A stretch of 38,384 nucleotides of DNA, from contig CAZHZT010000046.1 in NCBI GenBank assembly GCA_964537285.1, positions 1 to 38,384 on the forward strand. Direction: 5' to 3'. Each line of letters opens with the position of its first letter. The stretch's first letter is position 1. The notes beneath the pieces are model-generated. The model searched no databases, had not been told where the DNA came from, and worked only from the letters and a program-made list of their open reading frames with translations. This document shows, in pieces, positions 1 to 8,083 of this stretch. The DNA is from CAZHZT01 sp964537285. Lineage in GTDB: Bacteria; Bacteroidota; Bacteroidia; Chitinophagales; Saprospiraceae. The position numbers and the translations under genes are program-made.

Positions 1-51
1 TCAAGGCTTATCATTTTGAAGTTCCATTTTCCACAATTTATGTCAAAGAAC
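1..51. repeat. Family A palindromic repeat, right half only (A1)
   Basis: Right half of the family A element: it matches the right arms at 14738-14780 and 27068-27112 and ends with TGTCAAAGAAC, the reverse complement of GTTCTTTGACA. The left half lies outside the window. The first 17 bases are the reverse complement of bases found in the half copy at the window's end, so the two could be halves of near-identical copies. It ends about 50 bases before trmB. Confidence 0.9.
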
Positions 52-102
52 TAAAGTTATTAAACTTTAAAAGGTATTTTATAAATAGAAGCCCTTTTGT
101 GC

Positions 103-804
103 ATGAGTAAGCGTAATAAATTACATAAATTCAGTGAATTACTAACCTTCCCCAACGTATTTGAAAACTATGATCCCGAAAACCCGGGCTTACTCGGCGA
201 GAATGGCGTAAAGGTTGACCTGAAAGGCCATTGGAACGAAAAAGTTTTTAAAAAAGATGGCCCGCTCATTCTCGAACTGGCCTGTGGTAGAGGAGAATAC
301 TGCCTAGGCCTCGCCAGAATGTTTCCAGACCGGCATTTTCTGGGAGTAGATATTAAAGGCGCTCGAATCTGGAAGGGAGCCAAAATAGCACTGGAAGAAA
401 AATTGTTAAATGTAGCTTTCTTGCGTACGCGTATTGAACAAATAGAATTGTTCTTCGACAAAGAAGAGGTTGATGAAATCTGGATTACTTTCCCTGACCC
501 TTTTCTTAGAAACAGTAAAGCAAACCGCCGGCTCACTTCTATACCTTTTCTAAACAGATTTAAGAAAATATTGAAAAAAGAACACATTATTCATTTAAAA
601 ACCGACGAACCTCAACTTTATCATTTTACATTAGATCAGCTCGCGGTTTATCCAGGAGCTAAAATCATGTACCAAAACAACGATATCTACGCTCAACCAC
701 TGGATTTTGAGGAACTGGAGATTAAAACATATTACGAAAAAATGCACCTGAGCCACGGAAAAAGCATTAAGTACCTTAGGTTCTCTTTGAGTTTAGAAAG
801 TTGA
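103..804 (+). CDS. trmB: tRNA (guanine-N7)-methyltransferase TrmB
   Basis: Cytoplasmic SAM-dependent enzyme that methylates N7 of guanosine 46 in the tRNA variable loop. The 233-residue protein has the class I methyltransferase glycine motif LELACGRGEY at about residues 57-66, followed by the family signatures VDIKGARIWKGA, RTRIEQI and WITFPDPF, with NRRLTS shortly after. Length is typical for the family. I chose the ATG at 103 over an in-frame TTG at 97, which would add only Met-Cys; MSKRNKLHKF is a normal N-terminus for Bacteroidota TrmB. The gene stands alone: a family A half copy lies upstream, and a shortened family A copy (822-873) separates it from the convergent gene at 865-1263. Confidence 0.96.
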   Translation: MSKRNKLHKFSELLTFPNVFENYDPENPGLLGENGVKVDLKGHWNEKVFKKDGPLILELACGRGEYCLGLARMFPDRHFLGVDIKGARIWKGAKIALEEKLLNVAFLRTRIEQIELFFDKEEVDEIWITFPDPFLRNSKANRRLTSIPFLNRFKKILKKEHIIHLKTDEPQLYHFTLDQLAVYPGAKIMYQNNDIYAQPLDFEELEIKTYYEKMHLSHGKSIKYLRFSLSLES

Positions 805-821
805 ACGGCTTTCAACTTTCA

Positions 822-873
822 GTTCTTTGACATAAATTGTGAAAAATGGAGCTTTAAACATAGGTCAAAGAAC
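822..873. repeat. Short family A copy (A2) between convergent genes
   Basis: It begins GTTCTTTGACATAAATTGTG, the reverse complement of the family A right arm, and closes with AGGTCAAAGAAC, so it is a miniature inverted repeat of about 52 bp. It lies between two convergent genes and could act as a terminator. The minus-strand gene's last two codons and TGA stop (865-873) are made from the repeat's GTTCTTTGA. Confidence 0.75.
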
Positions 874-1263
874 ACAATTTTCTAAACTCTTCCGAACCCA
901 TTCTTCCGCTTCCTCCATACTTCCAACTACAATATACGGTATAGGTTGCTTTTGAATAGCAAAAATGGCTTTTAATATCCCTCTGACCAAGGCATTGGAA
1001 ATTACATAGGCTGTACCACAACAGTAATTTTCCATTAGCTCTTTATTTTCTGCCAACCAATCAGCCTGCATTTTCTGATACTTCAGGCCCGGCAACGAAG
1101 CATCAAGCGCATTAAAAATGACTGCCAACTTCTCTTTCCTGTCGTAAATAGAACGCATCCCGTCAAGATAGGATTGAAAATTCTTTTCCGTAGCTTTTTC
1201 TCCGGTGAAGCGGACCTGAACGACAGGAAAATGATGATCCTCAATAGAAGCATAAACACTCAT
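865..1263 (-). CDS. STAS/SEC14-like domain protein, function unknown
   Basis: Small soluble protein of 132 residues. Its pattern resembles the SpoIIAA-like STAS/SEC14 family common in bacteria: MSVYASIEDHHFPVVQVRF, then a segment around DGMRSIYDRKEKLAVIFNA, a helix with ADWLAENKEL, then GTAYVISNALVRGIL, IPYIVVGSMEEAEEW and a final helix. Members bind small ligands or regulate partners, but no partner or ligand can be named here. An ORF extends upstream to 1377, but I chose the ATG at 1263 because homologous-looking sequence starts there and a perfect minus-10 type motif (TATATTTG on the minus strand, 1305-1312) lies 42 bases upstream. The stop codon is supplied by repeat A2. Fold moderately sure, function unknown. 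Confidence 0.72.
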   Translation of the reverse strand: MSVYASIEDHHFPVVQVRFTGEKATEKNFQSYLDGMRSIYDRKEKLAVIFNALDASLPGLKYQKMQADWLAENKELMENYCCGTAYVISNALVRGILKAIFAIQKQPIPYIVVGSMEEAEEWVRKSLENCVL

Positions 1264-1304
1264 ATTACTCGTCTTTTGCGGTTTAAGAAACCCTAACTGT
1301 AAAG

Positions 1305-1312
1305 CAAATATA
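1305..1312 (-). promoter_or_regulatory. Candidate -7 element (TATATTTG)
   Basis: On the minus strand this reads TATATTTG, a perfect match to the Bacteroidota -7 consensus TAnnTTTG, 42 bases before the chosen start at 1263. I see no clear TTTG at the -33 spacing, so this is only a half-supported promoter. Confidence 0.35.
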
Positions 1313-1392
1313 TTCATCTTTCTTTTTTGGCCGGTAGACTTCATTCCGGTATTATCTATTTCAGAATAATGCAGCAATTCTCGTTTTGGAAA

Positions 1393-1493
1393 TCCAAAAA
1401 CAAGTTTACGCCGCTTCGCGGCGATATTTTCTTTTGAGGGAGGCCGCTTCGCAAAATAGCCGCCCTTCCGGCCTCCCTCTCAAAGGAACTTCA
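1393..1493. repeat. Family D palindromic repeat (D1)
   Basis: Shares about 37 bases with 6689-6727: a CCAAAAAC-type lead, the perfect small hairpin CGCCGCTTCGCGGCG and an AT-rich tail. A second hairpin follows with arms TTGAGGGAGGCCG and CGGCCTCCCTCTCAA (a two-base bulge). It fills most of the gap between the divergent genes at 1263 and 1610. The rest of that gap is AT-rich, with one weak promoter-like match (TTTG at 1499, TAATTTTA at 1525). Confidence 0.8.
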
Positions 1494-1609
1494 AGCAATT
1501 TGTAAAAGAACGCTAAAAATTAATTAATTTTATTGTCGTAATGCCAGCGATTCTCGCTTTGCCCTTTTCTTCAACAGGCTTTCTTTAACACCTGAATCAA
1601 TTATTGGTT

Positions 1610-4168
1610 ATGAAAAAATTAAATTTATTTCTTTTTATCTCATCTTTAGTCCTCCTCGGAAGCTGTCAACGCAGCACTAACATGGACCAGGAACCACCTC
1701 AATTATCTGGCGCTTATGAGGCTCTTAATTTCCTGGGAGCACAGCGCAATTACCCTTTAGGTTACATTCCAAATGGTGCCTATTTTCATGCCTGGCAGCA
1801 AAAACAACAACAAAAAACGCAACAGCGAAGCATCACATCCGCCCCCTGGGAAACAATGGGCCCCCATAACCGGGGAGGAAGAACTTTAGCTATTGCCATC
1901 AACCCCCAAAATCCGAACACCCTATTTGCCGGTTCTGCCAGTGGAGGGCTTTGGAGAAGCTATACCGCCGGATATGGAGCAAAAGCCTGGGAACGAGTAG
2001 AAACGGGCTTCCCCGTACTTGGGGTTAGCAGCATTGCCATTTCACCAGTTGATACCAATACTATTTTCATAGGCACCGGAGAAGTTTATAATTATTTTGC
2101 CGCAGGAACAGGAGCTGCCTACAGAAACACCAGGGGAAGCTATGGAATGGGCATCCTAAAATCAACCGATGGCGGACAAAGCTGGGAACTGAGCCTTGAT
2201 TGGTCTTATGATCAGAACAGAGGCATCTGGGCAGTTCGATTTGACCCTCAAAATACGAACATCTTGTATGCCGCTACCACGGAAGGCGTTTACAAATCAT
2301 CAGATGCCGGACAAAGTTGGACTCAAATGATGGACGTCGTAATGGCCAACGATCTCATCATTCATCCCGACAACCCAAATAATATACTTGTAGGTTGTGG
2401 GAATTTTGCCTCCAGCGGTTTCGGAATCTATCGTAGTACAGATGCCGGGCAGAATTGGACCAAGATCACGAGTAACCTACCGACTTATTACGAAGGTAAA
2501 ATACAACTGGCTTATGCGCCATCTAATCCAGATGTCGTTTACGCAAGTATCGGCAATGGATTTAGCTCTGCTAATGGGGCTACCTGGCTTTGCCGCTCTA
2601 ATGATTTTGGAGCAAACTGGACCGTCCAGTCTACCGAAGATTATTCTATCTGGCAGGGTTGGTTTTCCCACGATGTTGCTGTTCACCCTCAAGATGAAAA
2701 TCGGATCACGACGATTGGGATTACCGTTTGGCAATCCAATAACGGAGGTTCAGACCTTTCCGCTATTACGACCAATGGGGGAGGATATGACAATCCTCCG
2801 ATAAATGGCGCCGATGGCCCTCCAAATTATGTGCACGCCGATTGTCATGATGTTGTTTACCACCCAAGCAATCCTGACATTATATATGTCGCCAATGATG
2901 GAGGTATCCATGTAACCGTAGATGGCGGCGGCTCCTTTCGCTCCATTAACGGAGGTTATCAAACCGCACAATTTTACAACGGATTTACGGGCTCTACCTA
3001 TGATTCAACCAAATGCCTTGGCGGGCTTCAGGACAATGGAACCATACGCTGGAATAATAATCTTACCTGGCGCCGTATCTTTGGCGGTGATGGCAGCTGG
3101 ACTGCAACCAATCATTTGAACGATAACATTGTCTTTGCCTCTTATCAATTCTTAAATGTCATGCGCTCAGAAGATGGAGGTAACAGCTTTTCAGGAAGCT
3201 TTGAAATCACTTCCGGGGAGAACATTGCATTTATCGCACCTTACGTTATTGCCCCCAGCGCACCTAACGTCATGTATGCCGGAGCAAGCAGGATTTACAG
3301 AAGTATAGACGGAGGTATTAACTGGACGCCTACCAATGGGAATAATCCACTAAAAAATGACGCTCCCGCTCTTTGCATGGCTGTTTCTCATCAATCCTCC
3401 GGAACTGTATATGTTGGCCTAGCTCCATCTAACTCAACACTGAGAGGCGCGTTTGTTACCACCGACGGTGGAAATAGCTGGCAAGATATCACTAGCGGCC
3501 TTCCCAGCAGGTATCCCATGGATGTAGCCGTTGACCCTACCAACGATTCAATTGCATATATGACCTTCTCCGGTTTTGGAACAGGCCATGTTTTCAAAAC
3601 AATAGATCGCGGACAAAACTGGATCAATGTCTCTCAAAATCTACCTGACTTGCCGGTTAATGCGGTCATCGTCGATCCCGACTTTCCTCAACATGTATAC
3701 ATTGGCAACGACCTGGGCGTCTATATTTCGCAAGATGGAGGGGAAACGTGGTACGATTTCAATGAAGGACTTCCAGAGGCGGTTATGGTTTTTGACCTTT
3801 CTATTTCACCTGCTAATCGCAAACTCAGGATTGCCTCTCATGGCTTGGGGGCTTACCAGAGAGACCTATTGGAAGAGCCACTGGTATCCGTCCCAAGCAC
3901 CCTGTCCAAATCAATAATAGATTTTGAAGTTTATCCTAACCCAGCAAAAAACTTCACTCAGGTGATTTGGCAAGCTAGTGAACCAAGTTTGTATAATATT
4001 TCTATCATTGACACAAACGGAAACATTTTGTTTAATAAAAAAATAAAAACTTTGTCCGGTGGCCCCGGTAAAGAGTTCCTAAACGTAGATCACTTGCAAG
4101 TCGGCACGTATTTTGTACGTATTTCAAGCAAAAATCGTACGACCACTAAAAAGCTGATCGTTTACTAA
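1610..4168 (+). CDS. Sortilin/Asp-box beta-propeller protein with T9SS sorting domain
   Basis: Large exported protein of 852 residues. The N-terminus is a lipoprotein-type signal (LLGSC, Cys19). The body holds about ten Asp-box/BNR motifs of the form S/T-x-D-x-G-x-x-W/F, for example STDGGQSW, SSDAGQSW, STDAGQNW, SIDGGINW, TTDGGNSW and SQDGGETW, typical of VPS10/sortilin-like propellers. The last 80 or so residues form a T9SS type A sorting domain starting VYPNPAKNF and ending in a basic tail plus LIVY. Such proteins are usually secreted or cell-surface; enzymatic activity cannot be assigned. I chose the ATG at 1610 over a TTG at 1604. A lipobox together with a T9SS domain is unusual. A hairpin at 4207-4260 follows the gene. 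Confidence 0.9.
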   Translation: MKKLNLFLFISSLVLLGSCQRSTNMDQEPPQLSGAYEALNFLGAQRNYPLGYIPNGAYFHAWQQKQQQKTQQRSITSAPWETMGPHNRGGRTLAIAINPQNPNTLFAGSASGGLWRSYTAGYGAKAWERVETGFPVLGVSSIAISPVDTNTIFIGTGEVYNYFAAGTGAAYRNTRGSYGMGILKSTDGGQSWELSLDWSYDQNRGIWAVRFDPQNTNILYAATTEGVYKSSDAGQSWTQMMDVVMANDLIIHPDNPNNILVGCGNFASSGFGIYRSTDAGQNWTKITSNLPTYYEGKIQLAYAPSNPDVVYASIGNGFSSANGATWLCRSNDFGANWTVQSTEDYSIWQGWFSHDVAVHPQDENRITTIGITVWQSNNGGSDLSAITTNGGGYDNPPINGADGPPNYVHADCHDVVYHPSNPDIIYVANDGGIHVTVDGGGSFRSINGGYQTAQFYNGFTGSTYDSTKCLGGLQDNGTIRWNNNLTWRRIFGGDGSWTATNHLNDNIVFASYQFLNVMRSEDGGNSFSGSFEITSGENIAFIAPYVIAPSAPNVMYAGASRIYRSIDGGINWTPTNGNNPLKNDAPALCMAVSHQSSGTVYVGLAPSNSTLRGAFVTTDGGNSWQDITSGLPSRYPMDVAVDPTNDSIAYMTFSGFGTGHVFKTIDRGQNWINVSQNLPDLPVNAVIVDPDFPQHVYIGNDLGVYISQDGGETWYDFNEGLPEAVMVFDLSISPANRKLRIASHGLGAYQRDLLEEPLVSVPSTLSKSIIDFEVYPNPAKNFTQVIWQASEPSLYNISIIDTNGNILFNKKIKTLSGGPGKEFLNVDHLQVGTYFVRISSKNRTTTKKLIVY

Positions 4169-4206
4169 ATCGCTTTAACTTAAAACAAAAATTTGATTAT
4201 TTTAGA

Positions 4207-4260
4207 GTGCCCCAGACATGCGTTATCCCTAAAATTCGGGATAACGCTTGTTTTGGGCAC
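4207..4260. terminator. Hairpin terminator after the sortilin-like gene
   Basis: Outer arms GTGCCC/GGGCAC enclose inner arms GCGTTATCCC/GGGATAACGC around an eight-base loop. It lies between two genes on the same strand, so it probably ends the upstream transcript. No long T run follows. Confidence 0.65.
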
Positions 4261-4290
4261 GCTTAACCTCGCTTTAAACAACTCCCTCAA

Positions 4291-5040
4291 ATGCTATCAG
4301 AACAATTAAAAGAAAAAATAAACGGCCTAATAGCTAAGAATAGAATAGAAGAAGCTATTCAATTCTTATTAGAGGATAAAACGGTGAAAAGGGACCATCC
4401 TTCAATTCATAAAGAAATATTAATCCTTTCTGCTGATTGGGCAGCCTACAAAAACGACATTATTGAGGGCATAAAAAGTGATGAAGCCCTGAAAAGGCAA
4501 TACAATGCAGTAACTCGAAAATTTGTCAACACTATCTATGGTGAAAAACCTGAACATGAGTTGCCACACTTTTCTTATGAAAAAACTAAAAATGTACAAA
4601 TCAACCCTGGCAGAAGAAAAACCTCTCCTGGGCTGATAATAGCCGGCCTTGCCGTAATAATTTTAGTTGCATTTATTGTTTTCCTCCCAGTTAAGAACTT
4701 TATTTGGGGCTCAAGCTACGAACAAGAACCAGAGACCTCCCAAGTGGTTATGCGCAAATACAAATTACTTATTTATGACTGGCCGGCTAAAAACAGCACA
4801 GGCACCTGGGCTTTGAACGTTTATGATGACTATTCAGGATTATTGGTACAAGGAAAAAATAAGTATAGGGTCGATAAATTTAATTTTGATGAGCAAAACT
4901 TCTTAAGCTTTGAAGTCAGCTCCAAAGAAGGACTGATTTCTTTCAACGGAATCCGGTCCATTACGACCAGGAAACTAGAAGGAGGAATCTTTTTCAAGGA
5001 TGAAAAGGTGGGAAGTTGGAATGCAGAGCAGCTGAAATAA
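4291..5040 (+). CDS. Membrane protein with putative EAD11-like effector-associated domain
   Basis: 249 residues with three parts. Residues 1-85 are helical, with the pattern INGLIAKNRIEEAIQFLLE, then ILILSADWAAYKNDIIEGI and a final helix. This closely resembles the small effector-associated domain EAD11 (an L-I-x-x-G/N-x-x-E-x-A-L helix, then L-S-x-x-x-x-x-x-K-x-D-x-x-x-G-I), an adaptor that links sensor and effector proteins in bacterial conflict and cell-death systems. Residues 114-136 form one membrane segment. Residues 140-249 are beta-rich and presumably extracytoplasmic, with no family I recognise. The start is the first ATG after the hairpin. No caspase, NTPase or other partner carrying a matching EAD is nearby. 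The domain call rests on pattern memory only. Confidence 0.6.
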   Translation: MLSEQLKEKINGLIAKNRIEEAIQFLLEDKTVKRDHPSIHKEILILSADWAAYKNDIIEGIKSDEALKRQYNAVTRKFVNTIYGEKPEHELPHFSYEKTKNVQINPGRRKTSPGLIIAGLAVIILVAFIVFLPVKNFIWGSSYEQEPETSQVVMRKYKLLIYDWPAKNSTGTWALNVYDDYSGLLVQGKNKYRVDKFNFDEQNFLSFEVSSKEGLISFNGIRSITTRKLEGGIFFKDEKVGSWNAEQLK

Positions 5041-5042
5041 GT

Positions 5043-5090
5043 AAAATGATAAGGCAAAACGGAACTTACTCCGTTTTGCTTTATTCATTT
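5043..5090. terminator. Bidirectional terminator between convergent genes
   Basis: Core arms GCAAAACGGA (5054-5063) and TCCGTTTTGC (5070-5079) with a six-base loop. The pairing extends through flanking AT-rich bases, giving A-rich left and T-rich right flanks. It sits exactly between two convergent stop codons. Confidence 0.85.
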
Positions 5091-5093
5091 TAC

Positions 5094-6569
5094 CTATTTC
5101 AGTTGCTCTGTGACTAAAAACTTGCCGGCATAGCCTAATGTTTTCAATATATAAATACCAGCCGGTAAATTATCAATATTGACCTGGGTATTGTTTTCCG
5201 ACAACTCAAAATGACGAATAATTTCGCCCTTCATATTTATGATTGAACAAGGCGCAGATGTTGCTGAGTTTAATTCTTTTGGTAAGTTTATTGAAATAAA
5301 CTGATTCGCAGGATTAGGATAAATCTTTAAGTTACCATCAGCAGCAACCACATTTATTCCAGTCGGAGGATCATAATTTAAATAAGCATTAAGTAAATAA
5401 TTCAGTACATCATATACATCGATATAAGCAGAGCCAATTCTGTTGTCTGTTTGCTGAATGGCAATGGCCATATCTTCCTCCGGAAAATAAAAGGCTACAG
5501 ATTTATAGATCAGGCTACCGTCGTGCCCCCAATTCTCTACCGCTAAACTTGGTAATGAAAATGCTCCGAGTCCGTAAACAAAGGTGGGGGTGCCTGTATA
5601 ATTCGTTTGCATCTCCATTAATGTTGCTGGCTCCAGAAAACCACCTCCGTATAATTGCTTGCTGAATTGTACAAGATCTTCAGGTGTTGTAATTAGGCCT
5701 CCGGCACTTGCAGCAGCACTAAAGAAACCTTCCATAGGAAAACCACTTCCCTGCATATCTTCGACTGTACCGTTGGCATCAAGATCTGCCCAGCAATGTG
5801 CCATTACCTGACTTCCAGGAGATTCAAACGGGTAAGTAAAAGTATGCGTAAGTTGCATAGGTTCGATGATGCGCTCTCTAACGATGTCGTACCAATCTTT
5901 TCCAGTAATATTTTCAATGATCCGACCTGCTAATAAATAGTTGGTATTAGAGTACGACCAATCCGTTCCAACGGGAAAGTTTGGAACTCCTAAATAATGC
6001 GTGAGAAGCGTGTCAATTTCCCAAATACTATCCGGATCTGTAGTGATTGCAATACCTGTATTGACGTTTTCATTAATATAGTCAAGAAAACCTGTTCGGT
6101 GGCTTAATAACTGCTTGATAGTTGCGTCTCCTGAAATATTTGGATAGTCATCCAGGTAGTCTCCTATTGGGTCGTCCAGCCCAAGCAAGCCATCCTCTAC
6201 AAGTAATAAGAGAGCGGCTGAAACGAAAGATTTGCTAATACTTCCCATGCCCATGAGGTGCTCTGTGTTGAGCAAGACAGTATCCGGCAATTCCTGAGCT
6301 AATCCCACAGCATTTTTCCAAACGTCTCCCTCAGAAGTAATCAATGCTGCATTGAAGCCTTTTAAAGTAGAAGAGGAAGTAATGTTCAGGAAAGCCTGAT
6401 CGAGTGTTTCGAAGAGATCACCTCTCGAAAAAATGGATGCCGGAGGAGCGGGAACCGCCTCCTGGGACAAGGTTGAATACCTGGACGCTTCATCCAGAAC
6501 ATTAATCTGGGCTTGAGTAATTAGAATACTCGCAAAAGACAGCAATACTAGTAAAACTGCATTTTTCAT
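5094..6569 (-). CDS. Secreted serine hydrolase (beta-lactamase/class C family) with T9SS domain
   Basis: 491 residues. A signal peptide (about 1-21) ends in ITQAQ. The catalytic domain carries all three motifs of the serine beta-lactamase/esterase superfamily: SISK with nucleophile S110 and K113, Y206-S-N208, and H349-D-G351. The C-terminal 90 or so residues are a T9SS type A domain (IYPNPANQF, then a beta sandwich ending FLVTEQLK). It is therefore probably a cell-surface or released hydrolase of peptides, esters or amides; class C-like folds cover esterases, D-peptidases and lactonases, so the substrate cannot be told. It is transcribed alone, convergent with the EAD-like gene, with family D2 and a divergent promoter region behind it. 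Confidence 0.92.
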   Translation of the reverse strand: MKNAVLLVLLSFASILITQAQINVLDEASRYSTLSQEAVPAPPASIFSRGDLFETLDQAFLNITSSSTLKGFNAALITSEGDVWKNAVGLAQELPDTVLLNTEHLMGMGSISKSFVSAALLLLVEDGLLGLDDPIGDYLDDYPNISGDATIKQLLSHRTGFLDYINENVNTGIAITTDPDSIWEIDTLLTHYLGVPNFPVGTDWSYSNTNYLLAGRIIENITGKDWYDIVRERIIEPMQLTHTFTYPFESPGSQVMAHCWADLDANGTVEDMQGSGFPMEGFFSAAASAGGLITTPEDLVQFSKQLYGGGFLEPATLMEMQTNYTGTPTFVYGLGAFSLPSLAVENWGHDGSLIYKSVAFYFPEEDMAIAIQQTDNRIGSAYIDVYDVLNYLLNAYLNYDPPTGINVVAADGNLKIYPNPANQFISINLPKELNSATSAPCSIINMKGEIIRHFELSENNTQVNIDNLPAGIYILKTLGYAGKFLVTEQLK

Positions 6570-6688
6570 GGAAGTGTAGTTTTTGATGAAGAAAAGATAA
6601 TTGCTTAATTCTTTTTTAAAATTACCCTCCTTTCACGGAAAAGCTAAGTTTATTCTACAACTACATCAATTTTATAGCTGAAATTTTC

Positions 6689-6788
6689 CAAAACCAAATT
6701 TACGCCGCTTCGCGGCGGTATTTTTTGAAGGGGGCCGGAAAGGCAATTTTGCGAAGCAAAATTGCCTTTCCGGCCCCCTTCAAAAAAA
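6689..6788. repeat. Family D palindromic repeat with 32-bp perfect arms (D2)
   Basis: The first part matches D1 (CGCCGCTTCGCGGCG hairpin). It then continues into a near-perfect palindrome at 6722-6788: 32-base arms and a three-base loop (GAA). It lies between the divergent serine hydrolase and blh genes. The remaining DNA to 7064 is AT-rich and holds the candidate blh promoter; I see no gene in 6570-7064. Confidence 0.9.
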
Positions 6789-6939
6789 GAAATTTTCAGA
6801 GAATCTTTTTTTCTTCTTTCTACAATAGCACAACCAACTCATTAACAAATATTTAAGTTAATAAAACGTTAATAATCCTTAAAAAAACTTTCAATCTATT
6901 TTTAAATATCAGAATTTTTCTAAACAAATATTCAACTCA

Positions 6940-6970
6940 TTTGTCTCTTATGGACTAATCAATAGGTTGG
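6940..6970 (+). promoter_or_regulatory. Candidate promoter of the blh-rhodopsin cassette
   Basis: TTTG at 6940-6943, a 19-base spacer and TAGGTTGG at 6963-6970. This fits the Bacteroidota vegetative consensus TTTG-N19-TAnnTTTG with one mismatch. Transcription would start near 6977, leaving a leader of roughly 90 bases before the ATG at 7065. Confidence 0.5.
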
Positions 6971-7064
6971 GAAAGAAACAATTAAAGGAAATTAAATTTT
7001 AGCTCACGAATTACCATCAAGAAAAATGTAGAGATTGTTTAATCATAAGTTAAACAAAAATAAT

Positions 7065-7982
7065 ATGCTACAACAGGTCTTACATAAAGGAGGGTTAGCG
7101 GTTACTGCCTGCGCAATACTGTTTGGTCTGTACGTACCGAAAGCATGGGTGGAGGGGAATATAGTATTCCTGGCAGTACTCATCATTCTGATGGGCGTGC
7201 CGCATGGAGCGTCAGATTATTTGATATTCAAGGAGTTGTTCAAAAACACTTTGAAAAGTCAAAGTAATAAGGCAACATTTGCTATCTATTATTTGGCGGC
7301 TATGTCCATTTACCTTTTGATTTGGTGGGTTTCACCCTTCTTTGCATTTAGTATATTCTTTTTTATATCTGTTTATCATTTTGGACAATCAAATTGGCAT
7401 TATGTTAATTTTCCCAACAAGATAAGAGAGTGGATTTCTTATTTGATATGGGGAGGAGGGATATTAGGTGTTCCGATTCTACTGCACGACCAGGAAGCTT
7501 CGTTGATTATTTTCGAGATAACTGGATATGAATTGGATTTATCTTTTGCAAAAGCTCCCGGAATATTTCTGCTTATCGGGTCAAATTTAATCAACATGGT
7601 CGTTTTGTTGGATCGTGGAGAATTAAAATTGAATGAGTTCTACAAGGAGGTTTTTAATTTTTTCATATTGATGCTTTTGTTTTTCACCACTCCACTTTTA
7701 ATTGGGTTTGGAATATATTTTGTTTTCTGGCATTCAATGGCTTCAATCAAAGATCAATTAAAAATATTCAATCGTTTAAACAAGCATTTCAATACACAGA
7801 AGTTCTTATGGCAATTAGTTCCGTTAAGCGTAGGAGCTTTCATAGGCTTGAGTATACTATATTTTTTTCTGGGAGATAAAATGGATCAGGGTTTGAATTT
7901 AGGAGCTTTCTTCTTGTTCATTTCCGTAATCACTGTTCCTCACTCCATTCTGATGGACAGGCTTTTATCCTCCAATGGTTAA
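7065..7982 (+). CDS. blh: Brp/Blh-family beta-carotene 15,15'-dioxygenase
   Basis: Polytopic inner-membrane enzyme that cleaves beta-carotene into two retinal molecules, the chromophore of the rhodopsin encoded next. The 305-residue protein carries the conserved His motifs expected to bind the catalytic iron: GVPHGASD (H47), YHFGQSNWH (H105, H112), FWHSM (H223) and VPHSILMD (H293), set in hydrophobic helices. I chose the ATG at 7065 over a TTG at 7035. A candidate promoter lies at 6940-6970. The gene is followed after 101 bases by the rhodopsin gene, which supports the role. No carotenoid synthesis genes occur in the window, so beta-carotene must be made from another locus. Confidence 0.93.
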   Translation: MLQQVLHKGGLAVTACAILFGLYVPKAWVEGNIVFLAVLIILMGVPHGASDYLIFKELFKNTLKSQSNKATFAIYYLAAMSIYLLIWWVSPFFAFSIFFFISVYHFGQSNWHYVNFPNKIREWISYLIWGGGILGVPILLHDQEASLIIFEITGYELDLSFAKAPGIFLLIGSNLINMVVLLDRGELKLNEFYKEVFNFFILMLLFFTTPLLIGFGIYFVFWHSMASIKDQLKIFNRLNKHFNTQKFLWQLVPLSVGAFIGLSILYFFLGDKMDQGLNLGAFFLFISVITVPHSILMDRLLSSNG

Positions 7983-8083
7983 GCAAGTTTAGATAATAGT
8001 TAATGCAGTATCAAAGTCAAGACAAAGCGCGAAAAATGCATAAATAGATTACTTCATTAACAAACAATTTTAAAAATTTTATC

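Noticed and set aside
1264..1377. N-terminal extension of the STAS/SEC14-like gene
   Set aside because: No recognised domain there, and a perfect -7 element lies inside it; the ATG at 1263 fits better.
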